DNA of 64,000 nucleotides from assembly GCF_000445475.1 (NCBI RefSeq), contig NZ_AUPZ01000007.1, positions 62,001 to 126,000 of the forward strand. Reading direction: 5' to 3'. Shown in pieces: positions 25,581 to 34,252 of the stretch. How positions within the stretch are numbered: position 1 is the first letter of the stretch; each line of letters begins with the position of its first letter. A program made the position numbers and the translations under genes. The DNA is from Sulfurimonas hongkongensis. GTDB taxonomy: Bacteria; Campylobacterota; Campylobacteria; Campylobacterales; Sulfurimonadaceae. The notes under the pieces were generated by a model. The model made no database searches, was not told the DNA's origin, and saw only the letters and a program-made list of their open reading frames with translations.

Positions 25581-27415
25581 TGATACAACTTATAAATATA
25601 TGTAAAAGCTTTGGTCCAAGGGAGCTTTTTGTAAACTTAAACTTTAAGCTAAACTCATCTCAAAGAGTAGGGTTAGTAGGACGAAACGGCAGTGGAAAAT
25701 CAACACTTTTTAAAATAATAATGGGCGAAGAGGGATATGATAGCGGAGAGGTTATTATCCCAAAAGGCTATAAGATAGGCACTCTAAAACAGCATCTCAC
25801 ATTTAGTGAGCCTACTTTAAGAGAAGAGGCAGCACTCGCACTAAGTGAGGAGATGCAGTATGATGTTTATAGAGTGGAGAAGATTTTGTTTGGTTTGGGA
25901 TTTTCAGAGGAGGACCTAGACGCTAACCCACTCTCTTTTTCTGGCGGTTATCAGATTCGCATAAATCTGGCAAAGCTTTTAGTTACAGAGCCAAACTTGT
26001 TACTTTTAGATGAGCCTACCAACTATCTTGATATTGTCTCTTTGAGATGGCTGAAAAATTTTTTATGCAACTTTGATGGAGAGCTTATTTTCATCACTCA
26101 CGATAGAGACTTTATGGATAGTGTCACAACTCACACTATGGGCATCATAAGAAAAACTCTAAAGATAATCGAGGGCGATACTCATAAGTTTTATGAGCAT
26201 CTTCGTGCAGATGAAGAGCTTCATGCAAAACAAAAAATCTCACAAGATAAAAAAGTAAAAGAGCTAGAGGAGTTTATCGCTAAGAATAAAGCTCGTGCAT
26301 CTACTGCGGCTCAAGCTCAATCAAAAGTAAAACAACTTGAGAAGATGGAGATGCTAGAGGATTTAAATTTTGACAAATCTTTAGAGTTTAGTTTCAACTT
26401 TAAAGAGACTCCAGCAAAAGTTTTACTAGATGTAAAGGGTTTAAAGTTTGGCTATACAGAGGATAATATTTTATTTGAAAATATTTCATTTACACTTGCA
26501 AAAGGTGAATGTCTTGGTATTATAGGCAAAAATGGAAAGGGAAAATCAACCCTACTAAATACTATAGCAGGAGAGCTAAAGCACTTAGAAGGCGAGATAA
26601 ACTTTCATCCATCAGCATCTTTGGCTCACTTTGGACAAACAAATATCTCGCACCTAGACCCAAATAAAACTGTAATGGATGAGATATATGCAAAAAATCC
26701 AAAACTTGGCGAGTCCAGAGTTCGCTCAATCTGTGGTGCAATGATGTTTAGCAATGATGATGCAAAGAAAAATATCTCACTGCTCTCAGGTGGAGAAAAA
26801 AGTCGTGTAATGCTAGGTCAGATACTCGCATCAGAGATAAACCTTCTTCTGCTTGATGAACCTACAAATCACCTCGATATGCAAAGTATCGAAGCACTTA
26901 CAAAAGCTGTGCAAAACTTCAAAGGCTCAAGCATTATAGTTACTCACTCAGAAGAACTTTTAAGAAGAGTGTGTGATAGACTTATCATCTTTGCAAAAGG
27001 TAAAGCTGAGTACTTTGATGGTGGATATGATGAGTTTTTAGAGAAAATCGGTTGGGAAGAAGAAGAGGATGAGGTGAAGAAAAAAACTGCCCCAAAGACC
27101 AACTTTAAAGAGAATAAAAAATTAAAAGCACAACTTATAAGAGAGAGAAACTCACAAACCTCTTCACTAAAAAAAGAAGTTGAGATGTTAGAAAAAAAAA
27201 TCATACAAGCAGAAGAGAAGCTAGAGCTCCATCACAAAGAATTAGTAGAAGCTTCAGAGATTGCTGATAACTCAAAGATAGTGGATCTCTCAAAACTTGT
27301 CTCGGATGAAGATGCCCTAGTCGAAGAGACATTTCAAAAGCTAGAAGTAGCGCAAACAAAACTTGATAAAATTAACGAAGAGTATGGGCAAAAGATACAA
27401 GAGATATCTTGCTGA
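25580..27415 (+). CDS. ABC-F family ATPase (Uup/EttA-like)
   Basis: 611 residues with two ABC modules and no membrane part: Walker A GRNGSGKST near residue 35 and GKNGKGKST near 318, signature SFSGGYQIR and LLSGGEKSR, Walker B LLLLDEPTNYLD and LLLLDEPTNHLD. The interdomain linker (about 210-250) is charged and helical, and a coiled-coil C-terminal domain (about 520-605) resembles Uup/YheS. ABC-F proteins work on the ribosome. Coupling to sorB by one base is odd functionally. Confidence 0.93.
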   Translation: MIQLINICKSFGPRELFVNLNFKLNSSQRVGLVGRNGSGKSTLFKIIMGEEGYDSGEVIIPKGYKIGTLKQHLTFSEPTLREEAALALSEEMQYDVYRVEKILFGLGFSEEDLDANPLSFSGGYQIRINLAKLLVTEPNLLLLDEPTNYLDIVSLRWLKNFLCNFDGELIFITHDRDFMDSVTTHTMGIIRKTLKIIEGDTHKFYEHLRADEELHAKQKISQDKKVKELEEFIAKNKARASTAAQAQSKVKQLEKMEMLEDLNFDKSLEFSFNFKETPAKVLLDVKGLKFGYTEDNILFENISFTLAKGECLGIIGKNGKGKSTLLNTIAGELKHLEGEINFHPSASLAHFGQTNISHLDPNKTVMDEIYAKNPKLGESRVRSICGAMMFSNDDAKKNISLLSGGEKSRVMLGQILASEINLLLLDEPTNHLDMQSIEALTKAVQNFKGSSIIVTHSEELLRRVCDRLIIFAKGKAEYFDGGYDEFLEKIGWEEEEDEVKKKTAPKTNFKENKKLKAQLIRERNSQTSSLKKEVEMLEKKIIQAEEKLELHHKELVEASEIADNSKIVDLSKLVSDEDALVEETFQKLEVAQTKLDKINEEYGQKIQEISC

Positions 27416-27460
27416 ATTTTTATGTTAAATTAGGCGCTAAAGTTCAGTCAAACTGTTAAT

Positions 27461-27486
27461 GAAACTGATTTTAAAATATCAGTTTC
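27461..27486. terminator. Convergent terminator hairpin
   Basis: Perfect 9-bp stem GAAACTGAT / ATCAGTTTC around an AT-rich loop, immediately next to the stop codon of the minus-strand gene and 45 bases after the ABC-F stop. It can serve both directions, though T-runs are short. Confidence 0.65.
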
Positions 27487-28170
27487 TTAGGCAGCAGATT
27501 GTAAGCTCCATAAATAGATCAAAATTTCTTTTTGCTCTTTTTTTGTATAGTTAAATTTAAACTCCGCTTCTTTTAAATAACTTAAAAAATATTCACTCTT
27601 TACGCCTTTGTAGGGTGTGATAAAAACTTCAAAAAAGCTCCAAAATTTTGTAATCGTACCCTCACTAGTTTTAAGTTTAGATATACGATTAGTTAGCATG
27701 AATTTTTTGAACTCATTTCCATGTGCTACTTTTAAGTTTTCATCATCAACTTTAGTTTGAAATCTTTTTAAAGATGGAAGCAAAAAAGTATATACTTTCT
27801 TCTCATATGCAAAGGTTATAAAGTTTTGTGACTCGATGATATTTGCATAATCTTTCTTTTTACTTTTGCAGATATAGATATACTCTTCAAACTCATCTAG
27901 ATTCTCTCTTTTGTACTCATAATAATCGTGTGAATGACGAATAAGTAACTTTCGTATATGCTCATATCTGTTAAAAACTACTTGGTAGCTAAGATTTAGT
28001 TTTATAGCACATGCTTTTGCTGTGGTTGAATCTACAAAGGCATCTATGACATCAAAATCACGCTGAAGTTTCAAAAGGCTGTACTTTTTTGCACAAGAAG
28101 AGCACTTAACCATCGCATTTGAAAGCTGATATAGTCTGCTATTGCAGTAAAAACAACACTTTTGTTCCAT
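27487..28170 (-). CDS. IS1595-like transposase-derived protein (possibly domesticated)
   Basis: 227 residues. The N-terminus has a zinc ribbon CFYCNSRLYQLSNAMVKCSSC, followed by a helical segment FVDSTTAKACAIKLNLSYQVVFNRYEHIR like the DNA-binding part of IS1595-group transposases, and an EFEEYIYICKSKKKDYA segment near the place of the first catalytic acid. The other DDE residues are not evident and the protein is shorter than a full transposase (about 300). I see no terminal inverted repeats. This is a remnant or a co-opted regulator; family call is tentative. Confidence 0.5.
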   Translation of the reverse strand: MEQKCCFYCNSRLYQLSNAMVKCSSCAKKYSLLKLQRDFDVIDAFVDSTTAKACAIKLNLSYQVVFNRYEHIRKLLIRHSHDYYEYKRENLDEFEEYIYICKSKKKDYANIIESQNFITFAYEKKVYTFLLPSLKRFQTKVDDENLKVAHGNEFKKFMLTNRISKLKTSEGTITKFWSFFEVFITPYKGVKSEYFLSYLKEAEFKFNYTKKEQKEILIYLWSLQSAA

Positions 28171-28231
28171 TTTTAGATAAGAACTCTCTTTTTTTAGAGT
28201 GATTTTAACATAAACATCTCATAATGTCGAC

Positions 28232-28888
28232 ATGATTAAAATAATGATAATAACCCAAGCACTTATATACTCACTCCTTGCTCACGATATGTGGGTTGAT
28301 GATGCCTTAGTTCTTCACTATGGACACATGCAGATGAATCATTCACATGGTGATGAAAAAGAGATAAAAAAAGAGGAGATTTCCAAAGTCTTTTGCTCTA
28401 GTGGCTCAAATGTTTTTGAAATAGAAACTAAGGAGCTAAAAGCTGAGTGTGACACACTCTTTATAGTCTTAAATGAAGCCTACTATACAAAAACACCATA
28501 CGGAACTAAAAGGCAATCAAAAGATAAAACTAAGATGGCAATAAGTAGTTTTAAAAGCATAGAGTCTGTTAAAAGAATCAACAAGGATAACTCAAAACAG
28601 ATTTTTAACAAAGGCTTAGAGTTAAGTCTAACTAATAAGCTCTCTAGCATAGAAGTAGGAGATAAGGCAAGGCTGTTAGTTACTTATGATGGTAGAGCAA
28701 GGGCTGGTGTAAGTGTCGCCTATGCAGACAAGGTTAGAGGTGTTAGCGATAGAGATGGAAGGATAAATATACGAATACAAAAAGCTGGACTTCAAAATAT
28801 AAAAGCATCTCTGACACTTAAGGATGATGGCATTAAAAGTGATGAGATTATACATTCAAGCACGCTAAATATAAAAGTTTTAAAATGA
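28232..28888 (+). CDS. NikK-like periplasmic DUF4198 protein of the nickel/cobalt importer
   Basis: 218 residues, signal peptide (about 1-17, LLAHDMW) and a DUF4198-type fold. A mature N-terminus beginning with His and the HYGHMQMNHSHGDEK stretch offers metal ligands. A C-terminal beta domain (GVSVAYADKVRGVSDRDGRI) resembles the carboxypeptidase-regulatory-like part of NikK proteins. It opens a six-gene cluster with NikL, a barrel, NikM, NikQ and NikO. Overlaps the next gene by four bases. Ribosome site weak. Confidence 0.8.
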   Translation: MIKIMIITQALIYSLLAHDMWVDDALVLHYGHMQMNHSHGDEKEIKKEEISKVFCSSGSNVFEIETKELKAECDTLFIVLNEAYYTKTPYGTKRQSKDKTKMAISSFKSIESVKRINKDNSKQIFNKGLELSLTNKLSSIEVGDKARLLVTYDGRARAGVSVAYADKVRGVSDRDGRINIRIQKAGLQNIKASLTLKDDGIKSDEIIHSSTLNIKVLK

Positions 28889-29310
28889 AAATAGTCTTTT
28901 TATTGATAGTGTTCGCAACTCTTCTTTTTTCGCATAACTTAGAGCATACTATCTCAAAAGGACAAAGCGTAGTTGTCTTTTTTTCTTTTGGACATGAGGA
29001 TGATTTTTCCTTTCAAAGCTATGAAGTTTATGCACCAAACGCTGAGATTCCATTTGCTGTTGGTAGAACAGATACACACTCAAGAGTCTCTTTTTTGCCA
29101 AATGCTGCGGGAGAATGGAGAGTAAAAGTATTTTCTGAGGATGGTCACGGAAAGATTGTTGAGATAGAAGTTGATGAGAATATGCTTGTAGATATAGATG
29201 CAAACAATAACAATACATTTATAAAAACACTCATTGGTATTATGATACTTTTTGGAATTTTTGGATTAATTTACATAAAAAAGAAGGATAAGAAAAATGA
29301 AAAAAATTAG
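28885..29310 (+). CDS. NikL-like membrane-anchored accessory protein
   Basis: 141 residues with signal peptide ending LFSHN, periplasmic beta domain with GHEDDFSFQSYEVYAP and NAAGEWRVKVFSEDGHG, and a C-terminal membrane helix (about 112-130) followed by a Lys-rich tail. Placement and topology match NikL, which works with NikM in uptake of Ni or Co. Overlaps both neighbours (ATGA at the start, 14 bases at the end). Confidence 0.8.
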   Translation: MKIVFLLIVFATLLFSHNLEHTISKGQSVVVFFSFGHEDDFSFQSYEVYAPNAEIPFAVGRTDTHSRVSFLPNAAGEWRVKVFSEDGHGKIVEIEVDENMLVDIDANNNNTFIKTLIGIMILFGIFGLIYIKKKDKKNEKN

Positions 29311-30268
29311 CATACTATTAGCACTCTGTACAGGGCTTTTTGCACATCACGGAGTTCCATCTATTAGTTTAGCAGGAGTAGAGGGACCTGGTGCACCACT
29401 TGAGACAACTTCATCTTCAACACTTCCAGAGGGCTCACTGCTTGCTTACTTAAAAGTTGATCATGCAAAGTACAAAACATACACTTCAACTAGAGATGGA
29501 GAGGCAGAGTCGAGTGAGTACTTTATGTATGGTTTAGGTTATGGATTTAACTCATATTTTAGTGCTTATGTCTTTGTTCCTTACTATATAAAATCACAAG
29601 ATGATGCTTTTAGTACATCTGGCTTTCACGATATCTCATTTCAGTTTGTATTAGGCATGAAATACGATGATGGACTGATGCTAACACCAAGCAGTGAGAG
29701 TCTAGATGATATGCAGGATTGGCACTTTACAACATCGTTTAGTTTTACCCTACCAACGGGAAATTCAAACGCTACAATGCCCGATGGTTCACTTATAGAT
29801 GCAGGGATGCAAACAGGTTTTGGAGAGCCATCTTTTATGTTAGGTCTTAGTGCTACAAAGTGGTTTGGTAATGACTGGACTCTAGTAGGAGATGTGTCGT
29901 ATAATACTTTTTTAGAAAACACTTATAGTGATGGTTCTAAGGTGCGTTTTGGAGATGAGTTTCGCTTAAACACAGCTATCTCATATATGCTTTACTCAAA
30001 ACCAGCGAGTAAATTGCGTTTGGATTTTAACATGGAAGCAAACTATCTTCATCTTGGACGAGATATTGAAAATGGGAGTGGAGCGAACGCGACAGGTGGC
30101 GAGATGATATACTTAACTCCAGGGGCAAGACTCTCTTACAAAACTACCTCAGTAGCAGTTGGTGTTAAATTACCTACCTGGACAAATCTAAATGAAGAAG
30201 ATTTGCAACAAGGTGCTGAGGGCAAAGAGGATTATAGACTTATCTTTACATTCAGCGCACTCCTTTAA
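29297..30268 (+). CDS. Outer-membrane beta-barrel protein in the nickel/cobalt cluster
   Basis: 323 residues, signal peptide ending LFAHH, then alternating aromatic/polar strands (YFMYGLGYGFNSYFSAYVFVPYY, WHFTTSFSFTLPTG, and a C-terminal FTFSALL). The sequence resembles the transporter/phenol-degradation MetA-like barrel family. Standing between NikL and NikM, it is a candidate outer-membrane channel for the metal or a metal-chelate. Starts inside the end of nikL; spacing to nikM is nine bases. Confidence 0.8.
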   Translation: MKKISILLALCTGLFAHHGVPSISLAGVEGPGAPLETTSSSTLPEGSLLAYLKVDHAKYKTYTSTRDGEAESSEYFMYGLGYGFNSYFSAYVFVPYYIKSQDDAFSTSGFHDISFQFVLGMKYDDGLMLTPSSESLDDMQDWHFTTSFSFTLPTGNSNATMPDGSLIDAGMQTGFGEPSFMLGLSATKWFGNDWTLVGDVSYNTFLENTYSDGSKVRFGDEFRLNTAISYMLYSKPASKLRLDFNMEANYLHLGRDIENGSGANATGGEMIYLTPGARLSYKTTSVAVGVKLPTWTNLNEEDLQQGAEGKEDYRLIFTFSALL

Positions 30269-30277
30269 GAAGTTAAA

Positions 30278-30919
30278 GTGCATATACCTGATGGCTTTAT
30301 ATCTCCACAAATATATATCCCAGCCATAGCCATCAGCGCATCTCTCTTAGCTCTAGCATATAAAAAAATAGAGTTAGACGTAGAAAAGATTCCTCTCATA
30401 GCAGGAGTGAGTGCCATATCTTTTGTGATGATGCTTATAGCCATTCCTTTTCCGGGTGGAACTACTATGCATCTTGGCGGAGTGGCCATAATCTCTTTGC
30501 TTTTTGGACCATGGATAGCTTTTAGTTCTATCTCTTTGGTCCTGCTCATTCAAGCGCTTTTGTTTGGAGAGGGTGGCATCACTTCATATCCCATAAATAT
30601 CATAGCTATGGCATATATTGGGAGTTTTAGCTCCTACTGGTTTTACAGGCTTTTTGTAACTCGTTCAAAAAACATAGCTATCTTTATGGCTGGCTGGAGT
30701 AGTATATTTTTCCCTTCAATTATCATAGCAGTTGTTCTTGGCGTCCAGCCATTAGTAGCATCAGTTGATGGAACTCCGCTTTACTTTCCTTTTGGGCTTA
30801 GTGTTACACTTCCATCAGTAGTTGTTCCGCATATTTTTATAGCCATAATTGAGGGTTTGGTTACACTAAGTAGTGTGAAGTTTTTGAAAACTCAATTTAG
30901 GAGTGTTTTTAGTGAGTGA
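30278..30919 (+). CDS. nikM: Nickel/cobalt ECF substrate-binding membrane protein (NikM/CbiM)
   Basis: 213 residues, starting at GTG 30278 with the invariant MHIPDGFI N-terminus of the family, whose amino group, His2 and downstream residues bind the metal. Several helices follow, with TTMHLGGVAII and LLFGEGGITSYPIN motifs. It is the S component of an energy-coupling-factor importer. Nickel versus cobalt cannot be settled by sequence; nearby genes for either enzyme class are absent. Confidence 0.93.
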   Translation: MHIPDGFISPQIYIPAIAISASLLALAYKKIELDVEKIPLIAGVSAISFVMMLIAIPFPGGTTMHLGGVAIISLLFGPWIAFSSISLVLLIQALLFGEGGITSYPINIIAMAYIGSFSSYWFYRLFVTRSKNIAIFMAGWSSIFFPSIIIAVVLGVQPLVASVDGTPLYFPFGLSVTLPSVVVPHIFIAIIEGLVTLSSVKFLKTQFRSVFSE

Positions 30920-31457
30920 TAGAGTTTGGTTTTTTGTATATTTGCTTGTTGTGATGACTTTAGGTTTTGTCCATAATGAGTGGATAATGCTTTTGGGCAT
31001 CATAATAACCATTGCTCTTGGAGGCAAAGCAAGGTTTAAAATCTTTAAAAAAGCACTACTAGTTATTGCACTTTTTAATCTTAGCATCTCACTATCTTAC
31101 ATAGTCTATGGCTTTTTCGTGAGTGTAGACATTTTTGCTCTTGTTCTTATAAACCTTAGAGCCTTTGCGATTACACTACTTACCTTTACTCTTGTTAGAC
31201 GAATAAACCTGCATAAAGCACTAGACTTTAGTAAGGTTTTAGCCATCTTGTATGGTTTTACTTATGCACAAATCATACTGCTTAAAAATATGTTACATAG
31301 TTACTACGAAGGGCTTAAAAGTAGGGGAGCTACACTAAAAACAAGCATAACAAAAAAGCAACTTCAACCGCTTTTAACAACTCTTTTTGGTACAATGCTT
31401 CATAAATCAAGTGAGCAAAGCATGGGATTACGCTCAAGAGGACTAATAGATGATTGA
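30912..31457 (+). CDS. nikQ: ECF transporter transmembrane T component (NikQ/CbiQ)
   Basis: 181 residues from GTG 30912, preferred because AGGAG at 30899-30903 is eight bases upstream; a GTG at 30903 would add three residues without a site. Membrane helices fill the first 110 residues, and the coupling region includes YYEGLKSRGATL and SMGLRSRG (the A-R-G coupling motifs). It joins NikM to the ATPase. Overlaps nikM and nikO by eight bases each. Confidence 0.88.
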   Translation: MSDRVWFFVYLLVVMTLGFVHNEWIMLLGIIITIALGGKARFKIFKKALLVIALFNLSISLSYIVYGFFVSVDIFALVLINLRAFAITLLTFTLVRRINLHKALDFSKVLAILYGFTYAQIILLKNMLHSYYEGLKSRGATLKTSITKKQLQPLLTTLFGTMLHKSSEQSMGLRSRGLIDD

Positions 31458-32226
31458 GTGTAAAAATCTCTCTTACAATTACCAAGACTTTCAGCTAAAC
31501 GAGATAGAAGTTTTAAAAGATGTTAGTTTTAAGATAGACAGGGGCGAAAAAGTACTTCTGTTAGGGATAAACGGCTCAGGAAAATCAACACTTCTTAAAC
31601 TTTTAAATGGACTTCTTTATGCAAAAAGTGGAGAGTTTTACTTTAAAGAGAATCTTGTAAATAAAAAATACCTAAAAGAAAACTCTAAAGATTTTAGAAA
31701 GAGCATCTCCTTGCAGATGCAAGACCCATCTTCGATGCTTTTTAATCCAAGTGTTTATGATGATATAGCTTTTGGACTTAAACATTTTGGCTTTAATAAC
31801 GTAGACGACAGAGTGCATCACTACGCAAAAAAGTTTGAGATAGAGAGCATTTTAAAATCAAGCCCTCTCTCACTAAGCGGTGGACAAAAACAAAAAGTTC
31901 TTTTGGCATCTCTTCTTTGTGTAGAACCCGAAGTCTTACTACTCGATGAACCTACAGCACACCTTGACCCACCTACAACAGGCTGGCTTGTAGAGTTTTT
32001 AGACTCACTAGATGTCACAGCCCTCATCTCCACTCACAATATCAGCCTAGGAAAAGAGCTAGCAGATAGAGCCATAGTCATAAATCGTGAGATAATTTAC
32101 GACGGAAAAGTAGAAGCACTACTAGAAGATATGCCAACACTAATAAAAGCCCAACTAGTGCATAAACACAGGCATAAGCACGATAGTGTAGAGCATAAAC
32201 ACTATCATCTACATAGTTGGTCTTAA
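31450..32226 (+). CDS. nikO: ECF transporter ATPase (NikO/CbiO)
   Basis: 258-residue ABC ATPase: Walker A GINGSGKST near residue 39, Q-loop QMQDPSSMLF, signature LSLSGGQKQK, Walker B VLLLDEPTAHLD, H-loop STHN. The last 25 residues are His-rich (HKHRHKHD, EHKHYHLHS), probably for metal storage or sensing. It closes the nickel/cobalt importer operon. Confidence 0.93.
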   Translation: MIECKNLSYNYQDFQLNEIEVLKDVSFKIDRGEKVLLLGINGSGKSTLLKLLNGLLYAKSGEFYFKENLVNKKYLKENSKDFRKSISLQMQDPSSMLFNPSVYDDIAFGLKHFGFNNVDDRVHHYAKKFEIESILKSSPLSLSGGQKQKVLLASLLCVEPEVLLLDEPTAHLDPPTTGWLVEFLDSLDVTALISTHNISLGKELADRAIVINREIIYDGKVEALLEDMPTLIKAQLVHKHRHKHDSVEHKHYHLHSWS

Positions 32227-32320
32227 GGGGTTAGTGCTTTTTTAAAAAATGGCAGGAAATTTGTGGCTAATTAATAACAAATTTTAAAAGTTTTTTAAAA
32301 ATAAAAATTGAATATGCCTT

Positions 32321-32339
32321 AGAAGTGGTGGACCCTCAG
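32321..32339. other. Left att-like direct repeat (tRNA-Ser 3' end copy)
   Basis: AGAAGTGGTGGACCCTCAG, identical to 34763-34781, which is the 3' acceptor end of the tRNA-Ser gene plus flanking bases. Similarity continues in degenerate form over the T-arm (CAGnGAnnnnGAAC). This is the signature left by site-specific integration into a tRNA gene. Confidence 0.75.
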
Positions 32340-32477
32340 GGAACTGAACATGCCCTATTTTTAGAAATAAAATGGAATACAATTTTTTAAGCCCCTAAAG
32401 TAGCCCCTAAAAAATAAAGTGTCCTACATACTTGACAACTTAATAGATGAATTTATGAGTTGTAAGTATATAATATA

Positions 32478-33017
32478 TCAATTTTCTAGTAGAGCATTTT
32501 TAAATATTTCAAACTTTTTTAAAGATTTTTCTTTCTCTGACCACTCTTGAACTGATTTCAAATCAAATTCATTCTTCTTGGCAACCCATATAGCTTGTTG
32601 AAGACATTGTTCATCATCCCAATGATAATATGCAGCAAGTCTATCTTTTATACAGTCTGTAGGAGTAAGTAGTCTTAAAACACCTGCTTGGGTATCTATT
32701 TCAGCTATTTCTTCAACTGGAGCATCACCAACACCTAATGGACCAGATGGAAACTCAATAAATAGCTTTGTATCTTTATGCACAAAATATCTATCATGTT
32801 CTGTAAATCCAAGTTCATCCATAGTTGCATGGATTTTTTTAAACTGTTCATTATATTGGTTGATTAAATCTAAATCCCAAGAAGTATATTCGCCTCTACT
32901 ATAGATTTCAACACAAGAACCACCAGAGAGTACCACATGTATATCTTTTGCTATCAATGCATCACAAATATAGCCACCAAGCTCTTTTATATCCATATCT
33001 TTAATCTGTTTTTTCAT
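32478..33017 (-). CDS. Nucleotidyltransferase toxin-like protein (AbiEii/MNT-type fold)
   Basis: 179 residues with a polymerase-beta-like nucleotidyltransferase core: GGS at 32-34, WDLDLI with Asp48 and Asp50, and a third acid probably Glu88 in LFIEFP. A C-terminal helical part follows (DCIKDRLAAYYHWDDEQC). It is coupled by an ATGA overlap to an upstream wHTH gene, the usual order of antitoxin then nucleotidyltransferase toxin. The target (tRNA, protein or nucleotide) is unknown. Confidence 0.78.
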   Translation of the reverse strand: MKKQIKDMDIKELGGYICDALIAKDIHVVLSGGSCVEIYSRGEYTSWDLDLINQYNEQFKKIHATMDELGFTEHDRYFVHKDTKLFIEFPSGPLGVGDAPVEEIAEIDTQAGVLRLLTPTDCIKDRLAAYYHWDDEQCLQQAIWVAKKNEFDLKSVQEWSEKEKSLKKFEIFKNALLEN

Positions 33018-33343
33018 AGTGGTTTCTCCGGTCTTCTTGGTCTTTTTCTTTGCATTTCAAATTTATTTTTTAACTCAGGCTTGTAGTATTGTTTGGCTTT
33101 GTTAAGTAAAGCTGTGAGTTCATCTAAAAAGGCATACCTTGGATTTATAAAATATATCTTTGTTCTCCCTTGCATTTTACTAAGAGCCAGTCCACCCTCT
33201 TCAAAATTTTTGAGTTGGTTTTGAATGGAAGGAAGTGATATATCAAAATATTTTGATATCTCTCTTGCATACCCCTCTTTAAATGTTAGAAGATATTGTA
33301 GAGTTAATTCACGAGCTTTTGTTCCAAATATTACTTCTAACAT
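33014..33343 (-). CDS. Winged-helix regulator, candidate antitoxin of the nucleotidyltransferase
   Basis: 109 residues. ArsR-like winged helix at about 3-75 (REISKYFDISLPSIQNQLKNFEEGGL, then wing QGRTKIYFINPRYAF) and a very basic C-terminus (KRPRRPEKPL). Overlaps the toxin-like gene by four bases. Promoter region just upstream (33344-33420) contains near-palindromic ATGATATAAATATTATTTCAT-like AT-rich dyads that could be its operator. Function inferred from the pair. Confidence 0.78.
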   Translation of the reverse strand: MLEVIFGTKARELTLQYLLTFKEGYAREISKYFDISLPSIQNQLKNFEEGGLALSKMQGRTKIYFINPRYAFLDELTALLNKAKQYYKPELKNKFEMQRKRPRRPEKPL

Positions 33344-33759
33344 GTAAGTATCCTTTATGATATAAATATTATTTCATTTGATATAGAAATTATATCATAA
33401 AATATTCTGCTTTTTAGATAGTTTTTATTTTGTGGGACCTTGATTAACCTAGCTATATTGGCTTTATGTCAATTTCTTGAATATTTAGACTTTGAGAATC
33501 TTTTTCTCTCACTTCTATTATGATATGGATAATATATTAATAGACTTCTTGCATAACCCAAAAAAAGGATTGAAAGTTGCTATTCATAATTTATGAAGAA
33601 TTATGTTCTGACAATCATACTAACGAGAATATGCTGGGGACTGAAAATAATGCAATATCAGCTGTAGGATACTTGAGAGTTCTTTGATCTTGACTTATTG
33701 TTTTTAGGGATAGAGGGAGCCATTCATGTGTCTTTGTAAAAAGGCTAAGATAGCTAGTC
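33344..33759. other. Non-coding AT-rich part of the island
   Basis: I find no frame with a start and ribosome site. The first 80 bases are a likely promoter/operator region for the minus-strand HTH gene (repeated ATGATATAA / TTATATCAT half-sites). The remainder shows short broken frames only. Confidence 0.5.
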
Positions 33760-33909
33760 CTAACCTTTTTGATTAAATTGAAGTATCTCTATCATTGCAT
33801 TTTTTACTTTAGAGTTAAACTTTTTTAGGTACAAATAATGATTTCTTTTGATACCTATTAAAAATAAATTTTGCTTGCATATGAGCAAAACTTCTTCATT
33901 TCTATTCAT
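33760..33909 (-). CDS. Possible 49-residue basic protein in the island
   Basis: An open frame from ATG 33909 to TAG 33760, with Lys/Asn-rich composition (IKRNHYLYLKKFNSKVKNAMIEIL). It begins 35 bases after the stop of the excisionase-like gene on the same strand, but has no convincing ribosome site. It may be real, a remnant, or chance. Confidence 0.25.
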   Translation of the reverse strand: MNRNEEVLLICKQNLFLIGIKRNHYLYLKKFNSKVKNAMIEILQFNQKG

Positions 33910-33943
33910 TTGTTTTTTATCTAGTTCAAATGTAAACTATACT

Positions 33944-34252
33944 CTATATTAGCCCTTTTATTAATAGAAGGGCACTTTGGTTGAAGAAATAACGCTTGCG
34001 ACCAGACTTGCTGATTGTAACACGATAGTGTATATTTTCTTTCAATCTTTTTCCCTCCTTTAATCTATCTTGCAAAGTTTCTACTGAGATGTTTAACAGT
34101 TTGGCAGCTTTTTTTTGCCCCCTAATATTGAACTCATCAGTTAAATCAACTTCGTTAAGTTTGCGTAGAATAATATCCACGGCTTTTCTTAGATCTCTTA
34201 TCTCATCGATAATGATCTGATTGACATTAGGAATATTTTCCATAATTATCAA
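33944..34252 (-). CDS. Excisionase/MerR-like small HTH protein
   Basis: 102 residues. N-terminal helix with heptad pattern (IIIDEIRDLRKAVDIILRKLNEV), then a HTH of the excisionase kind: GQKKAAKLLNISVETLQDRLKEGKR followed by a short wing (YRVTISKSGRKRYFFNQ). Such proteins direct excision or regulate small elements. The neighbouring att-like repeat fits that role. ATG 34252 or the internal Met4 could be the start. Confidence 0.65.
   Translation of the reverse strand: MIIMENIPNVNQIIIDEIRDLRKAVDIILRKLNEVDLTDEFNIRGQKKAAKLLNISVETLQDRLKEGKRLKENIHYRVTISKSGRKRYFFNQSALLLIKGLI

Noticed and set aside
25580-27415. ABC-F gene as part of a sulfite export or sensing system
   Set aside because: The protein has no membrane partner and typical ribosome-associated ABC-F features; one-base coupling to sorB alone is not enough.
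32390-32411. Twin AGCCCCTAAA words as the start of a CRISPR array
   Set aside because: Only two units with a 12-base period and no spacers of constant length; more likely recombinase arm sites or chance.
33640-33690. Peptide AISAVGYLRV in one frame, like the start of a serine recombinase
   Set aside because: Only ten residues match, a stop follows at once, and neither flanking frame continues the family. Too short to call a pseudogene.
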